This document shows positions 35,945 through 44,829 of a stretch of 64,000 bases of DNA, piece after piece. Under the pieces are notes generated by a model. It had not been told where the DNA came from. It worked only from the letters and a program-made list of their open reading frames with translations, and searched no databases. How positions within the stretch are numbered: the stretch's first letter is position 1; each line of letters starts with the position of its first letter. Source of the DNA: Bacteroidales bacterium (GTDB taxonomy: Bacteria; Bacteroidota; Bacteroidia; Bacteroidales; VadinHA17); NCBI GenBank assembly GCA_016709865.1, contig JADJLX010000002.1, positions 1-64,000 of the forward strand, in the 5' to 3' direction. Position numbers and translations under genes: made by a program.

Positions 35945-36212
35945 TAACAACGCTGGTATAGGCAATAAGCTTGTCACAATTTTTGCTCGCCACCGTGACA
36001 ATTTCGCCTTGACGATTAACTTCTCACTCATCTGCCAACTCTTTTCCGGCTCTGGACAAATCCTGCATCCGGGACAACTATATCGTTCGCCGGGACTGGC
36101 AAAAATTGCGCCATGGTGGCTTGCCCGCCGGGACTATTCCTGCCTAAAGTACCAGGACACGTATCGGCGGACGGCGCCACCAACGCTTACTGCCCATACC
36201 AGCGGGCCGTTA
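35945..36212. repeat. LR18: attC-like boundary repeat, family B
   Basis: Outer stem CGCTGGTATAGGCAATAAGC pairs with GCTTACTGCCCATACCAGCG. Separates cassettes 17 and 18. Confidence 0.85.
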
Positions 36213-36273
36213 TGCTTAAGCCTCAGGCCGTTACGGGACAGATTCGTCTTGACAGAAAAGGCCTAAGCATAAC
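36209..36273. repeat. Head hairpin of cassette 18, barcode TATGCTTAAGCC
   Basis: GTTATGCTTAAGCC pairs with GGCCTAAGCATAAC, which ends at 36273. Head and leader are about 90% identical to cassette 1. Confidence 0.85.
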
Positions 36274-36413
36274 GGTTTCGAAGTAAATTTTCATCATAAA
36301 AATGGACAATTTCTTAATCGCTGAGAGACCGTTTATCGTGACAAATTTGTATATCATGACAAATCCTGCTCCCCTACCGTGACTTAGACAAAAGTCCCGT
36401 TTAAATTGCTGGA

Positions 36414-36430
36414 TTGGAACAATTTTTGCT
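36414..36430 (+). promoter_or_regulatory. Sigma-54-like promoter
   Basis: TTGGAACAATTTTTGCT, identical to the core at 1190-1206, with GG-N10-GC and then GTGAAATTATTAACA. The gene starts 32 nt downstream. Confidence 0.65.
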
Positions 36431-36461
36431 GTGAAATTATTAACAAAAGAAAACCAGAACT

Positions 36462-36980
36462 ATGAAAAAATTAAATTTGCTGATAGTCCTACTTACTATC
36501 TTCTTTATATTCTCTTGTAAAAAATCTGATAATGATTCTATATCCTCATTTAAAGCGATGAAGGATGGTACGGAATGGATTTCCACATCAAATTGGTCCA
36601 ATCTGTCAAAGACAGATAATAAATTTTTAATCAATGGGATAAAAAGAAACTCTAAGTATTACTCGGAAGAGGGTTTAAACTTAACATTCAACATTTCTGA
36701 CATTTCAGAATCTAATACTGTCACTAAATTTACTTCTTCATGGAACTATATTATTGGCGGAGATGTACTTACTGACAGTTATGTAATTGATACAACGTCA
36801 GACAACTTAATTCAAATTATCTCCCTCGATACAATTAATAGAAATATTTCTGGAACTTTCAAGGTAAAACTACTCAAAAACAAAATTTATTCAAATACAG
36901 GAGAAATTATGAATTTTACCTCTGGCCAATTTAATCTCAATTATCAGGAGGTATATCAATATAATTCAAAGTCAAAATAA
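36462..36980 (+). CDS. Small lipoprotein, DUF6252/DUF5025-like
   Basis: The 172-residue protein has lipobox FIFSC (Cys19). The mature part starts SSFKAMKDGTEWISTS, followed by strands (LNLTFNISDIS, SYVIDTTSDNLIQII) and a GTFKVKLLKN-like motif. This resembles small Bacteroidota lipoproteins with a beta-sandwich that begin with a DGxxW motif. The assignment is by eye only. It occupies the same cassette frame as the unrelated gene at 1244. Confidence 0.65.
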   Translation: MKKLNLLIVLLTIFFIFSCKKSDNDSISSFKAMKDGTEWISTSNWSNLSKTDNKFLINGIKRNSKYYSEEGLNLTFNISDISESNTVTKFTSSWNYIIGGDVLTDSYVIDTTSDNLIQIISLDTINRNISGTFKVKLLKNKIYSNTGEIMNFTSGQFNLNYQEVYQYNSKSK

Positions 36981-37068
36981 TATCTTCAACCAAATCTCAC
37001 ATGATATTCAAACCGTTTATCTTGACAAATCCTGCTTGATAATTGAGTTTTAATGCCAGGCCTAAGCA

Positions 37069-37414
37069 TAACCCGGATGGTATAGGTAATTGCCTTCGCC
37101 AGCCCGGACCAATTCGTAATCACCCCAATGTCTATCACCGTAATTTACACCCACTTATCAAGTTTTTATACCGTGACTAATCCTGCTACCGTGACAAAGC
37201 CAATGGGGCTGTCGGCCTACCCGCCGTTGTCATGGTTTTTGCATCACCATCGTGACAATTTTATCATACCGTGACAAACGCTGCTGACTTATCGGTACAC
37301 ACTCATCTGGACCACTTTATCGTGACATCCAAATTCTGCTCATTTATCGGGACTGTGCAAAAACACATGCCAACCCCGACACAGACGGCAACTCCCCATA
37401 CCACCGAGCCGTTA
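37069..37414. repeat. LR19: attC-like boundary repeat, family A
   Basis: Outer stem GGTATAGGTAATTGCC pairs with GGCAACTCCCCATACC. Separates cassettes 18 and 19. Confidence 0.85.
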
Positions 37415-37468
37415 TAGTTAATTGTTGATATCCTGCACGTTAGAGAGTTTTATGCAACTAACTATAAC
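37411..37468. repeat. Head hairpin of cassette 19, barcode TATAGTTA
   Basis: GTTATAGTTAATTG pairs with CAACTAACTATAAC, which ends at 37468. The tail copy ends at 38391. Confidence 0.8.
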
Positions 37469-37674
37469 AAAAAACCGAGGCTGATCTTGCATGACAAATC
37501 CTGCTCTTCAACCGGGATTAGTAACCTTGACAACTTCATCTGGATGGACAATTTGCATCCATCTATCAGGACTTATAACTGGACAAATATCGTATGACTT
37601 GACAGTTCATTATCATCTAACGGGATTAGTTACATTTACAAACTTTACAAATTAAGAAAACTTTTATACTGAAA

Positions 37675-38271
37675 ATGAAAAAATACCTGCTTATACTGAC
37701 TGCTACTCTTCTAAGCATTAACTCAGATTTGATGAGTCAAGAATATTCCAATAACAGCCTTAAAGTTGGACTTGGTATCGGGATGAATGAAGGACTCAAA
37801 GAAATGGGTATGGGGACTCTAGTTTCATTCGGATACCAGAAATCAGTTCTTAATGACAGACTTAGAATTAACCCAAACTTCATGACAGGAGGATTCTTCC
37901 CTTTTGGAATAACTGATACTAGAGACCAATATTACAGAATTACATCTCTTGGAGTCGATGGGTATTTTGACGTTATCAAGTATAAACCATTTTCATTATT
38001 TGTAGTAGCGGGCGGACTGATAAATTATACTCGTGGACTACTTGGTACTGGTGGTTGGCCAGAGGCAGGAAATAACATATCAGATTATCTTTTTAAATTA
38101 TATTATGGTGGTCATCTGGCTTGGGGTATCAGGGTAAATCAACCAAAAAGCAGATTAGCATATGAAATAACTCCTTTAAATATTTGTTTTGGTAATGACC
38201 AATTCTTCATGGGATTTATTAAAGTTGCGATAGATATTAAATTAAATATAAAAGATTTGTCCCAAAAGTAG
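37675..38271 (+). CDS. Small outer-membrane beta-barrel protein
   Basis: The 198-residue protein has a signal peptide ending LMSQ. Alternating strands (LKVGLGIGMNE, GTLVSFGYQKS, ITSLGVDGYFDVI, FSLFVVAGGLINY, YGGHLAWGIRV) and the C-terminal VAIDIKLNI suggest an 8-10-stranded barrel. Sole gene of cassette 19. Substrate or role unknown. Confidence 0.75.
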   Translation: MKKYLLILTATLLSINSDLMSQEYSNNSLKVGLGIGMNEGLKEMGMGTLVSFGYQKSVLNDRLRINPNFMTGGFFPFGITDTRDQYYRITSLGVDGYFDVIKYKPFSLFVVAGGLINYTRGLLGTGGWPEAGNNISDYLFKLYYGGHLAWGIRVNQPKSRLAYEITPLNICFGNDQFFMGFIKVAIDIKLNIKDLSQK

Positions 38272-38387
38272 ACAATATTACCCTATCAAGACAACTCCAT
38301 CTTTTTGCCGGGATTGATTCCTTGACAACTTTCGTATACCGTGACAAATTCGTTGTACCGTGATAGTTTTAAAATTACAACTAACTA

Positions 38388-38736
38388 TAACAACGCTGGT
38401 AGGTTTAATTGCCTTCGTCAGCCCGGACAGTCTAGTAATCAGTTCCAAAGTCTATGAGAGAGAGTTCGTCATCACTTATTAAAATATTAGTACCGTGACC
38501 ATTCCTGCTACCGTGACAATGTCAATGGGGCTGCCGGCCTTCGCGTTGTTGTCATGGTTTTTGCATCATCATCTTGATACTTTTTAGCATATCGTGACAA
38601 ATCCTGCTCATTTATCGGACACACTCATCTTGACGACTTTATCGTGACACCAAAATCCTGCTCATCTATCGGGACTGTGCAAAAACTCATGCCAACCCCG
38701 ACACAGACGGCAACTAAATCTACCAGCGGGCCGTTA
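38388..38736. repeat. LR20: attC-like boundary repeat, family A
   Basis: Outer stem CGCTGGTAGGTTTAATTGCC pairs with GGCAACTAAATCTACCAGCG. This stem mixes the CGCTGG end known from family B with a family A interior. Separates cassettes 19 and 20. Confidence 0.85.
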
Positions 38737-38797
38737 TATTTAAGCCATCGTACGACGTGATAGCGAGACACTTACACCTCAATGGCCTAAATATAAC
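38733..38797. repeat. Head hairpin of cassette 20, barcode TATATTTAAGCC
   Basis: GTTATATTTAAGCC pairs with GGCCTAAATATAAC, which ends at 38797. The tail copy ends at 40326. Confidence 0.8.
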
Positions 38798-38854
38798 TCC
38801 TCAAGTATGGATTTATTTTATATCTTAGTTTCAGAAAAATTGTAAAACCCCAGA

Positions 38855-40141
38855 ATGAAACAAACAACCTTAGTTATTGCATTAATTCTTTTAATTACAA
38901 TTGCTTGTAATAGAGAGAAAAAAGTTCATAATGTTTTTAATTCAGATTACGATACTTTATTTATTACGACTAAAAAGATTAAAGGTTATGGATTATTTAA
39001 TGCCGCCTCTTATAATCTCGATTTTGTTGACACAATTGAGGAAAAGAGTTTCAGATTAGTTTACCCCAATAATGTTTCTGATATTAAAGTTGCTTATGAA
39101 CTTATTGATTTTAAACCAACTTGGTTTGGAAATATTAAAATGAATAAATCTGATTACATGCCTACATTTTTGAAAAATTATTATCCCAATAAATTTGATA
39201 CATTAAATATTCCTACCCTTAAAGAAAATTCAATTTGCATATTAAGTGGAAAGAAAGCTGGAGAAGATGTTTTCATTGTTGATGAAAACAACAACAAAGA
39301 TTTCACAGATGACAAAATAAGATCCTACCGAAAATTTGATAATAAATCCCTGTCTGATTTAATTCCTTGCAAATACAACATTTACAATGGAACCCAAATG
39401 GCCGAGGATTCCGGATGGATAAACATTGGCGTCGATAATTCCAACATTCTAGTTTATTCAGTTGCACATCATTTGGAGTGTGATTTTACATACGATAATC
39501 ATTCATTCAAAATAGGCATTATTAATAGTTTCCCATTTCTCCGATTTTGTTTCGAGAATCCATTAATTGCGATTTTATCCAAAGACGAGCTCAAAAAAGA
39601 TTCATTAAATAATAGTGATATTGCTACAACTGGTGAATATCTTAGATTAAGCAAAAGTTATTATTATCTGGCAGACATTTCAAATGATGGTAGATTGGTC
39701 ACGCTGGTTAAGGAAAAAGATGTCAGTAACAAGATCGGAACACAGGTTGGATTTATAGCACCAGATTTTAATTGTCATTCAATTGATGGTGATTCAATCG
39801 CACTTAATGATTATAGAGGAAAGTACCTGTTACTTATCAATGTTTCTGCTTGTTGGTCTGAAATTAGCAGCTATAAATGCTTTATGGATTTGACAGAGAC
39901 TTTTAAAAACAAATTCGAATTTATCGGAATTGATGATTCGCCTATTGCGCTCAGGAACAATATAAAAGACTTAGAAATTTCAGGTAGATTTGTTATTGCA
40001 GCAGATAATCCAATGATTAGAAATACATATAGACCTGATATTTGTTCCAGAACTTGCTTTCTAATTGGTCCTGATGGACGCATAATTGACAATTTTGAAA
40101 TATTTGATTGGGAAACAATTCTTAAAAATCATTTTCACTAA
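38855..40141 (+). CDS. Lipoprotein with C-terminal thioredoxin-like (TlpA/AhpC-type) domain
   Basis: The 428-residue protein has lipobox TIAC (Cys18). The N-terminal two thirds are a beta-rich region of unknown family. The C-terminal domain (about 295-428) starts GFIAPDFNCHSIDGDSIALND and has YRGKYLLLINVSA, FEFIGIDD and FLIGPDGRIIDNF, the pattern of Bacteroidota TlpA-like redoxins. The usual WCxxC is replaced by ACWSEISSYKC, so the cysteines are nine residues apart and canonical disulphide reductase activity is doubtful. Sole gene of cassette 20. Confidence 0.8.
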   Translation: MKQTTLVIALILLITIACNREKKVHNVFNSDYDTLFITTKKIKGYGLFNAASYNLDFVDTIEEKSFRLVYPNNVSDIKVAYELIDFKPTWFGNIKMNKSDYMPTFLKNYYPNKFDTLNIPTLKENSICILSGKKAGEDVFIVDENNNKDFTDDKIRSYRKFDNKSLSDLIPCKYNIYNGTQMAEDSGWINIGVDNSNILVYSVAHHLECDFTYDNHSFKIGIINSFPFLRFCFENPLIAILSKDELKKDSLNNSDIATTGEYLRLSKSYYYLADISNDGRLVTLVKEKDVSNKIGTQVGFIAPDFNCHSIDGDSIALNDYRGKYLLLINVSACWSEISSYKCFMDLTETFKNKFEFIGIDDSPIALRNNIKDLEISGRFVIAADNPMIRNTYRPDICSRTCFLIGPDGRIIDNFEIFDWETILKNHFH

Positions 40142-40322
40142 GAGATTAACATTCCTATAATTTGTACGATAAAGCAAACAGATTTGTCACGACTTTTACG
40201 TACTTTGAGCCATTTGCCGGGACTCATAACTGGGACAAATAGACCACTCCATCATTGTTATAAAATTAACACTACCGTGACAATTTCTTATCGTATGACA
40301 GCTTTAATTCCTGGCCTAAATA

Positions 40323-40669
40323 TAACCCGGATGGTATAGGTAATTGCCTTCAGCAGCCCGGACCACTTCGTAATCACCCCAATGTCTATCATCGCAATTT
40401 ACACCCACTTATCAAGTCTTGTATATCGTGACTAATCCTGCTACCGTGACAAATCCAATGGGGCTGCTGGCCTTCGCGCCGTTGTCATGGTTTTTGCATC
40501 ACCATCGTGATAATTCTATCATACCGTGACAAACCCTGCTCACTTATCGGGACACACTCATCTGGACCATTTTATCGTGACATCCAAATCCTGCTCACTT
40601 ATCGGGACTGTGCAAAAACACATGCCAACCCCGACACAGACGGCAACTCCCTATACCACCGAGCCGTTA
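40323..40669. repeat. LR21: attC-like boundary repeat, family A
   Basis: Outer stem GGTATAGGTAATTGCC pairs with GGCAACTCCCTATACC. Here A opposes T at a place where most copies have A opposite C. Arm 1 CAGCAGCCC/GGGGCTGCTG. Separates cassettes 20 and 21. Confidence 0.85.
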
Positions 40670-40723
40670 TAGTTAATTGTTGAATTTCTGCACGTTAGAG
40701 AGTTTTATGCAACTAACTATAAC
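40666..40723. repeat. Head hairpin of cassette 21, barcode TATAGTTA
   Basis: GTTATAGTTAATTG pairs with CAACTAACTATAAC-like sequence ending at 40723. The tail copy ends at 41574. The leader 40724-41024 holds TGAC/GGGAC motifs and no gene. Confidence 0.8.
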
Positions 40724-40967
40724 AGAAAAGGCCAGTTTCAAATACCTTGACAAATCCCACTTCATCGCCGGGATTGGTAACCTTGACTACTTCGACTGGA
40801 CTAGAAAACTTGCAACCATCTATTGGGATTTTAAAGCTTGACAAATATTGTTTGACGTGAATTCTACACATTTACCAGGATTTGCAAAAACATATCAGAA
40901 TCTGTTGCAAGACAGTTTCGCTGAATTCATAAGGATTAATTGATATTCAGCATCTTGTTTTTTTGAT

Positions 40968-40984
40968 TTGGCATAAATTTTGTT
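40968..40984 (+). promoter_or_regulatory. Sigma-54-like element
   Basis: TTTGGCATAAATTTTGTTC contains GG (40970-40971), N10, GT (40982-40983), with TGGCAT matching the -24 consensus. The gene starts at 41025. Confidence 0.45.
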
Positions 40985-41024
40985 CAAAATATCACATGTT
41001 AATCATCCCTGATACCTCAAACTC

Positions 41025-41450
41025 ATGAAAAAGTTGACCTTAATTATTCTGACATTTTTACTCACTCTAAGTTGTGAGAAAGTTTCCTTTAACGATCAGT
41101 ATAGTTTTCTCTATGGTGATTGGACTCCTACTCAATTAAGCGCAGGAATGGATTATTCTGCTGATCCTCACAAAATAGGTGATGTGATTCAAATTATTAA
41201 AAATGACTCATATAAGGTGATTAAAAATGATATAGTGGTGGGAAAAGGGAAGATCGATATTGAAAACCAATCAGCGGATAATTTAACTATCCAATTCAAA
41301 GCAAAAGAATTAAATCCAATAGATCAATTATTCTACCGGATGTCAATATCATCTCTAACTGTTACCATATTTAGCCAAGATTCTATTCGTTTAACTAATA
41401 ATGCAACAGACGGTGGTTACTTTGGACTATTATTGGTTAAAAAGAAATAG
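41025..41450 (+). CDS. Small lipocalin-like lipoprotein
   Basis: The 141-residue protein has lipobox LTLSC (Cys17). The mature part starts with LYGDWTPTQLS, a lipocalin-like GxW motif, followed by successive strands (DVIQIIKNDSYKVIKND, NLTIQFKAKE, SLTVTIFSQDSIRL) and a terminal GYFGLLLVKK. This resembles the short lipocalin-like lipoproteins common in Bacteroidota. Ligand unknown. Sole gene of cassette 21. Confidence 0.7.
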   Translation: MKKLTLIILTFLLTLSCEKVSFNDQYSFLYGDWTPTQLSAGMDYSADPHKIGDVIQIIKNDSYKVIKNDIVVGKGKIDIENQSADNLTIQFKAKELNPIDQLFYRMSISSLTVTIFSQDSIRLTNNATDGGYFGLLLVKKK

Positions 41451-41570
41451 GTTCTGCCGACCAGTTAGTAACATCTACCCAGACAGTTTCAAAATTGCAA
41501 TTAACTATACAATTTCTTATAGCGAGACAGTTTTGCAGTCCCGTGACAGATTTAAAATTACAACTAACTA

Positions 41571-41984
41571 TAACCCGGATGGTATAGGTAATTGCCTTCA
41601 GCAGCCCGGACAGCTTCCGTACGGGGACCCGAAGGCCACCTTACGAAAGCTCTCGGTAATTTAGTGTCCCGAACGCTCTTTTTTCTTTTGATTCAATTCA
41701 CCAACATAACAATCTTCTACCCTCTACTTAAATTTCGGCGCCTTCCCTGCTCCTTTTTTGCCGGGATTAACAATTGGGCTGCTGGCCCTCGCGCCGTTGT
41801 CATGGTTTTTGCATCACCATCGTGATAATTTTATCATATCGTGACAAACCCTGCTCACTTATCAGGACACACTCATCTGGACCATTTTATCGTGACATCC
41901 AAATCCTGCCCATCTACCGGGACTGTGCAAAAACACATGCCAACCCCGACACAGACGGCAACTCCCCATACCACCGAGCCGTTA
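41571..41984. repeat. LR22: attC-like boundary repeat, family A with a replaced arm
   Basis: The outer stem and the TTTTTGCA arm are as in family A, but the loop of arm 1 between CAGCAGCCCGG and GGGCTGCTGG is a different, longer sequence (about 41610-41770), making the site 414 bp. Separates cassettes 21 and 22. Confidence 0.8.
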
Positions 41985-42130
41985 GCTGCAAGGCAAATTT
42001 GCCCCGAGTCCTGATTACACCGGGACTTCCGACGCGCGCGCAAGAGTTTTACAGCCCTTCCCTGCAACCATCCCGGCGCTGTAAAACACATGCTTTTTTG
42101 CCTGCCCGGACTCCGCCATCGGGTCAACTT
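41981..42130. repeat. Head element of cassette 22, barcode TAGCTGCAAGGC (type G)
   Basis: Starts GTTAGCTGCAAGGC. The internal hairpin pairs GAGTTTTACAGCCC with GGCGCTGTAAAACAC. Relative to the 12756 copy (TTTGAAGC/GCTTCAAA) this stem is also compensated. Tails GCAGCTAAC occur at 43211 and 43496. Confidence 0.7.
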
Positions 42131-42284
42131 TATTATACCATAACAACCCCTGCCCGTATGCCGGGACTTTCACTTTTTCCACTTTTGCCTGAATCAAGAT
42201 ATATCATAACCGATTTATATATCAGTCTAATCTCACTACATCCAAGCCTATTTTAATTCACTACCTTTACTTCTAACATGATAA

Positions 42285-42461
42285 TGTTGTGGAGGCATAC
42301 CCGGGATGATAATTGCTGGGCCAATGGTTTTAATCGATGCGACAATTGGCCTGGATAATTTCTGGCAAAATGGAGTAAATATGAACGTAGAAGGTGCAAA
42401 TAGAATTAGTCAGGGCGACTATTCGATGATGTGGGATATACTTGGTCTATCAATGAGATAA
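42285..42461 (+). pseudogene. Possible polymorphic-toxin C-terminal fragment
   Basis: An open frame after a stop at 42282-42284 encodes about 58 residues (GGIPGMIIAGP, then LDNFWQNGVNM and MMWDILGLSMR) and ends at 42459-42461. It has no obvious start and reads like the broken end of a larger protein. Given the downstream membrane protein, it could be the remnant of a toxin gene with its immunity gene. This is weak and by eye only. Confidence 0.35.
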
Positions 42462-42475
42462 TAAAAGCTATATTT

Positions 42476-42886
42476 ATGTGGCATTCTATTAAGTATTTGT
42501 ACTACAAACTTTTTAAGTTGTTTGTAAGAATTAACGGGCAGGATGACCTTCCCGAATATACGGCTATGCTTGGATTAGGTACGTTGTTCTTTTTAAATAT
42601 GCTTTCCATCGTATCAATTTTAAATGTAGTGTATCCATTTACTATGTTCCCTTCGATTTCAAGAGCAAGTTTTTTTGTTTCAGTCGGAATTCCGTACATT
42701 ATAATACTTTATTTTGTTTTTGTCTTTAACGGAAAATATAAAAGAATCACTAACGAATTTATAAATGAGAGTGAAGATGACAGGAAAAAAGGAAGGAGAA
42801 AAGTTGTTTACTATATGCTATTTTCATTGCTGTTCCTTATTTTCTCACTTATACTGATGATTATGCAGAATGAAGGTGGAATTTAA
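42476..42886 (+). CDS. Three-helix membrane protein, possible immunity protein
   Basis: The 136-residue protein starts MWHSIKYLYYKLF and has three hydrophobic helices (roughly 34-58, 65-86 and 112-132) separated by a charged loop (NEFINESEDDRKKGRRK). An in-frame start at 42431 is possible but lies inside the preceding fragment. No family recognised. Its position right after a broken toxin-like fragment suggests an orphan immunity gene (inference). Confidence 0.5.
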   Translation: MWHSIKYLYYKLFKLFVRINGQDDLPEYTAMLGLGTLFFLNMLSIVSILNVVYPFTMFPSISRASFFVSVGIPYIIILYFVFVFNGKYKRITNEFINESEDDRKKGRRKVVYYMLFSLLFLIFSLILMIMQNEGGI

Positions 42887-43492
42887 TTAAAATCTCAGTT
42901 CAGATATGGGTAAAGACACTTCCAAATCCTCACCAATGCCATGGTGCTAATTAGACAGATAGGGTTGGGGGTCTTGATTATGCTGGTTATTTAGTAGATA
43001 GAACCGGATATGCTGCTGAACTAATGTTGAATTTTCGACTTATTAAATGAACCTTCCCTGCGCTTTCAGGCACATTACGCAAGTATTAAATTCGTACTAC
43101 AAATTGATATTCGCGTTTGCGTAAAGAGCCTTCAAGCCCGTCTCTGCTACTAATATGAGGGGCGTTAAAGAGGTAGGTTCGTCAATTTGCCAGGACTCAT
43201 TTTAAAACTTTGCCCAGCAGCTAACTCCATGGTACATGTAATAAGCTTTACAAACCAAGACAATTTCGAAAACACTCCCAAAACGCTTATTACATATACC
43301 AGACCGTAAAAATCCAATGACTCCAACTTTTTAAGAGATAATATGGATATTTTAAAATTTCGGACGAGTTACTTTCCGCCATTTGGTCAATTTGCAAATT
43401 GTGACAAATCCGTTCTATTTATCGGGATTTAAATTTGATTATTAACCGTTACAATACCTGCAACGGGACAGTTTTAATTTCAGCCCAGCAGC
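42887..43492. other. Non-coding tail of cassette 22 with relic repeats
   Basis: No intact gene. A 26-codon open stretch at 42970-43050 is a possible protein fragment. A hairpin near 43060-43150 (CAGGCACATTACGCAA with TTTGCGTAAAGAGCC) matches the one near 17135-17225. A short attC-like relic follows at 43207-43312. Confidence 0.5.
43207..43312. repeat. Short attC-like relic inside cassette 22
   Basis: Begins GCAGCTAACTCC. The stem GGTACATGTAATAAGC pairs with GCTTATTACATATACC. The right end reads AGACCGTAAA, close to GCCGTTA but with GTT lost. About 106 bp. Sister of the relic at 17292. Confidence 0.65.
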
Positions 43493-43785
43493 TAACCCGG
43501 ATGGTAGGCTTAATTGCCTTCGGCAGGCTGGACAGTTCCGTAATCAGCCCCAAAGTCTTTAAGAGCAAGTTTAAAGCCACTTATTATACTTTCTGTACCT
43601 TGACCACTCCTGCTACCGTGACAAGGTCTATGGGCCTGCCGGCTGACGCACAAGCTGTCAAGTTTTTTGCAGCTACACTATTTAAATCTACCTTGACGGG
43701 ACAACTCCGTTCCATCTATCGGGACCTGCAAAAAACTCGCCAGCCCCGACACCGACGGCAACTAATCCTAACCACCGAGCCGTTA
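43493..43785. repeat. LR23: attC-like boundary repeat, family D
   Basis: Outer stem GGTAGGCTTAATTGCC pairs with GGCAACTAATCCTAACC. Inner arm AGTTTTTTGCAG/CTGCAAAAAACT. Separates cassettes 22 and 23. Confidence 0.85.
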
Positions 43786-44180
43786 GCAAAAATACGCTGC
43801 CTCCCGGACATGAGGCTTCGCGCGCTACACGTAATTTAAATTTGCCTTGACGATTATGCTACTCGCCATCTATAATAATTTGTGCCGCGACGCTCCATCG
43901 GTCCGTTTGATGCTTTCACTTTTTAGACAAATACTGCAATCGGGACAAATCTCGTCGCCAGCCTCATTGAAGAGCCCCCGCTTCTATAAAAAATTGGCCT
44001 CCCGCTACTGCTCTTAATTAAATAACAATACCTTGACTAATTACACTTTCAATATAGTTTGTACCGCGACACACAAGCCGTCCAATTTTTTATGCCCTCG
44101 CTACGCCCCTTGCAAATGGACAAATTTTCACCAGTGACAGATCTCACACGTCATTTGCAAGGGGGCGTACTTTTGCTAAC
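43782..44180. repeat. Long head of cassette 23, barcode TAGCAAAAATACG
   Basis: GTTAGCAAAAATACG pairs with CGTACTTTTGCTAAC, which ends at 44180 (399 bp). Inside, GCCCCTTGCAAATG (about 44117) pairs with CATTTGCAAGGGGGC. No gene is seen, and only 160 bp later the tail copy CGTACTTTTGCTAAC ends at 44344. The cassette therefore has no recognisable protein gene. Confidence 0.75.
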
Positions 44181-44340
44181 GCTCTGAGGCTATTATTGCT
44201 TGACAGGATAACTTCTGCCCACTTTGCAGGACACATACATTATCGGGTTCTTTTATATCTGGAGAAATTATCAATTCTACCGGGACTTTTTTTCTGGTCG
44301 CATGACAATTACATCTGGACCTCTCATTACGTACTTTTGC

Positions 44341-44610
44341 TAACAAGTCTGGTGTGGGTAATAAGCTTGTCGCAATTTTTTTACACCGGGAGAATTTTAT
44401 CGTAAACCAATGTTTTCACTCATCTTGTAATTCCTGCATGCCGGCTCATGACAAATAAATGTACTCTTGACACTTATTCCTTTCGCCGGGACTTTGAAAA
44501 AATTGCGCCATACCCGTCTTGCAACCGGGAGAAATTTCTGGCTAAAGTGCCGGGACACGTAACGGTTGCTGCGCCGGGTAACGCTTACTACCTACACCAG
44601 CCGGCCGTTA
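44341..44610. repeat. LR24: attC-like boundary repeat, family C
   Basis: Outer stem CTGGTGTGGGTAATAAGC pairs with GCTTACTACCTACACCAG. Separates cassettes 23 and 24. Confidence 0.85.
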
Positions 44611-44697
44611 GCATTTATGCGCGTTCCGCTCCTACCGGGACAATTTACTTATAGTATGACAGTTACATATCCTTTGACAGACCGCACAAATGCTAAC
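44607..44697. repeat. Head hairpin of cassette 24, barcode TAGCATTTATGC
   Basis: GTTAGCATTTATGC pairs with GCACAAATGCTAAC, which ends at 44697. The tail copy ends at 45617. Confidence 0.85.
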
Positions 44698-44742
44698 CGA
44701 AAAGGCAAGGACCGGATTGAATCCAAGATTCAAAATACTTTG

Positions 44743-44750
44743 TAAATTTG
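44743..44750 (+). promoter_or_regulatory. Probable Bacteroidota -7 box
   Basis: TAAATTTG fits TAnnTTTG, with a TTG at 44717-44719 (23-nt gap). It lies 80 nt before the gene at 44830. Equivalent boxes occur at 47777, 49297 and 55583 in cassettes with the same barcode. Confidence 0.45.
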
Positions 44751-44829
44751 TAGAAAGCGAGATATTTAAATGAGAGACCAATGATGTTTCACTTAAATAC
44801 AATTGATCTAAATCAATAAATTTTATGTT

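Noticed and set aside
44196..44405. 69-residue open frame spanning the end of cassette 23
   Set aside because: It crosses the tail barcode and runs into LR24, so it is an accidental frame.
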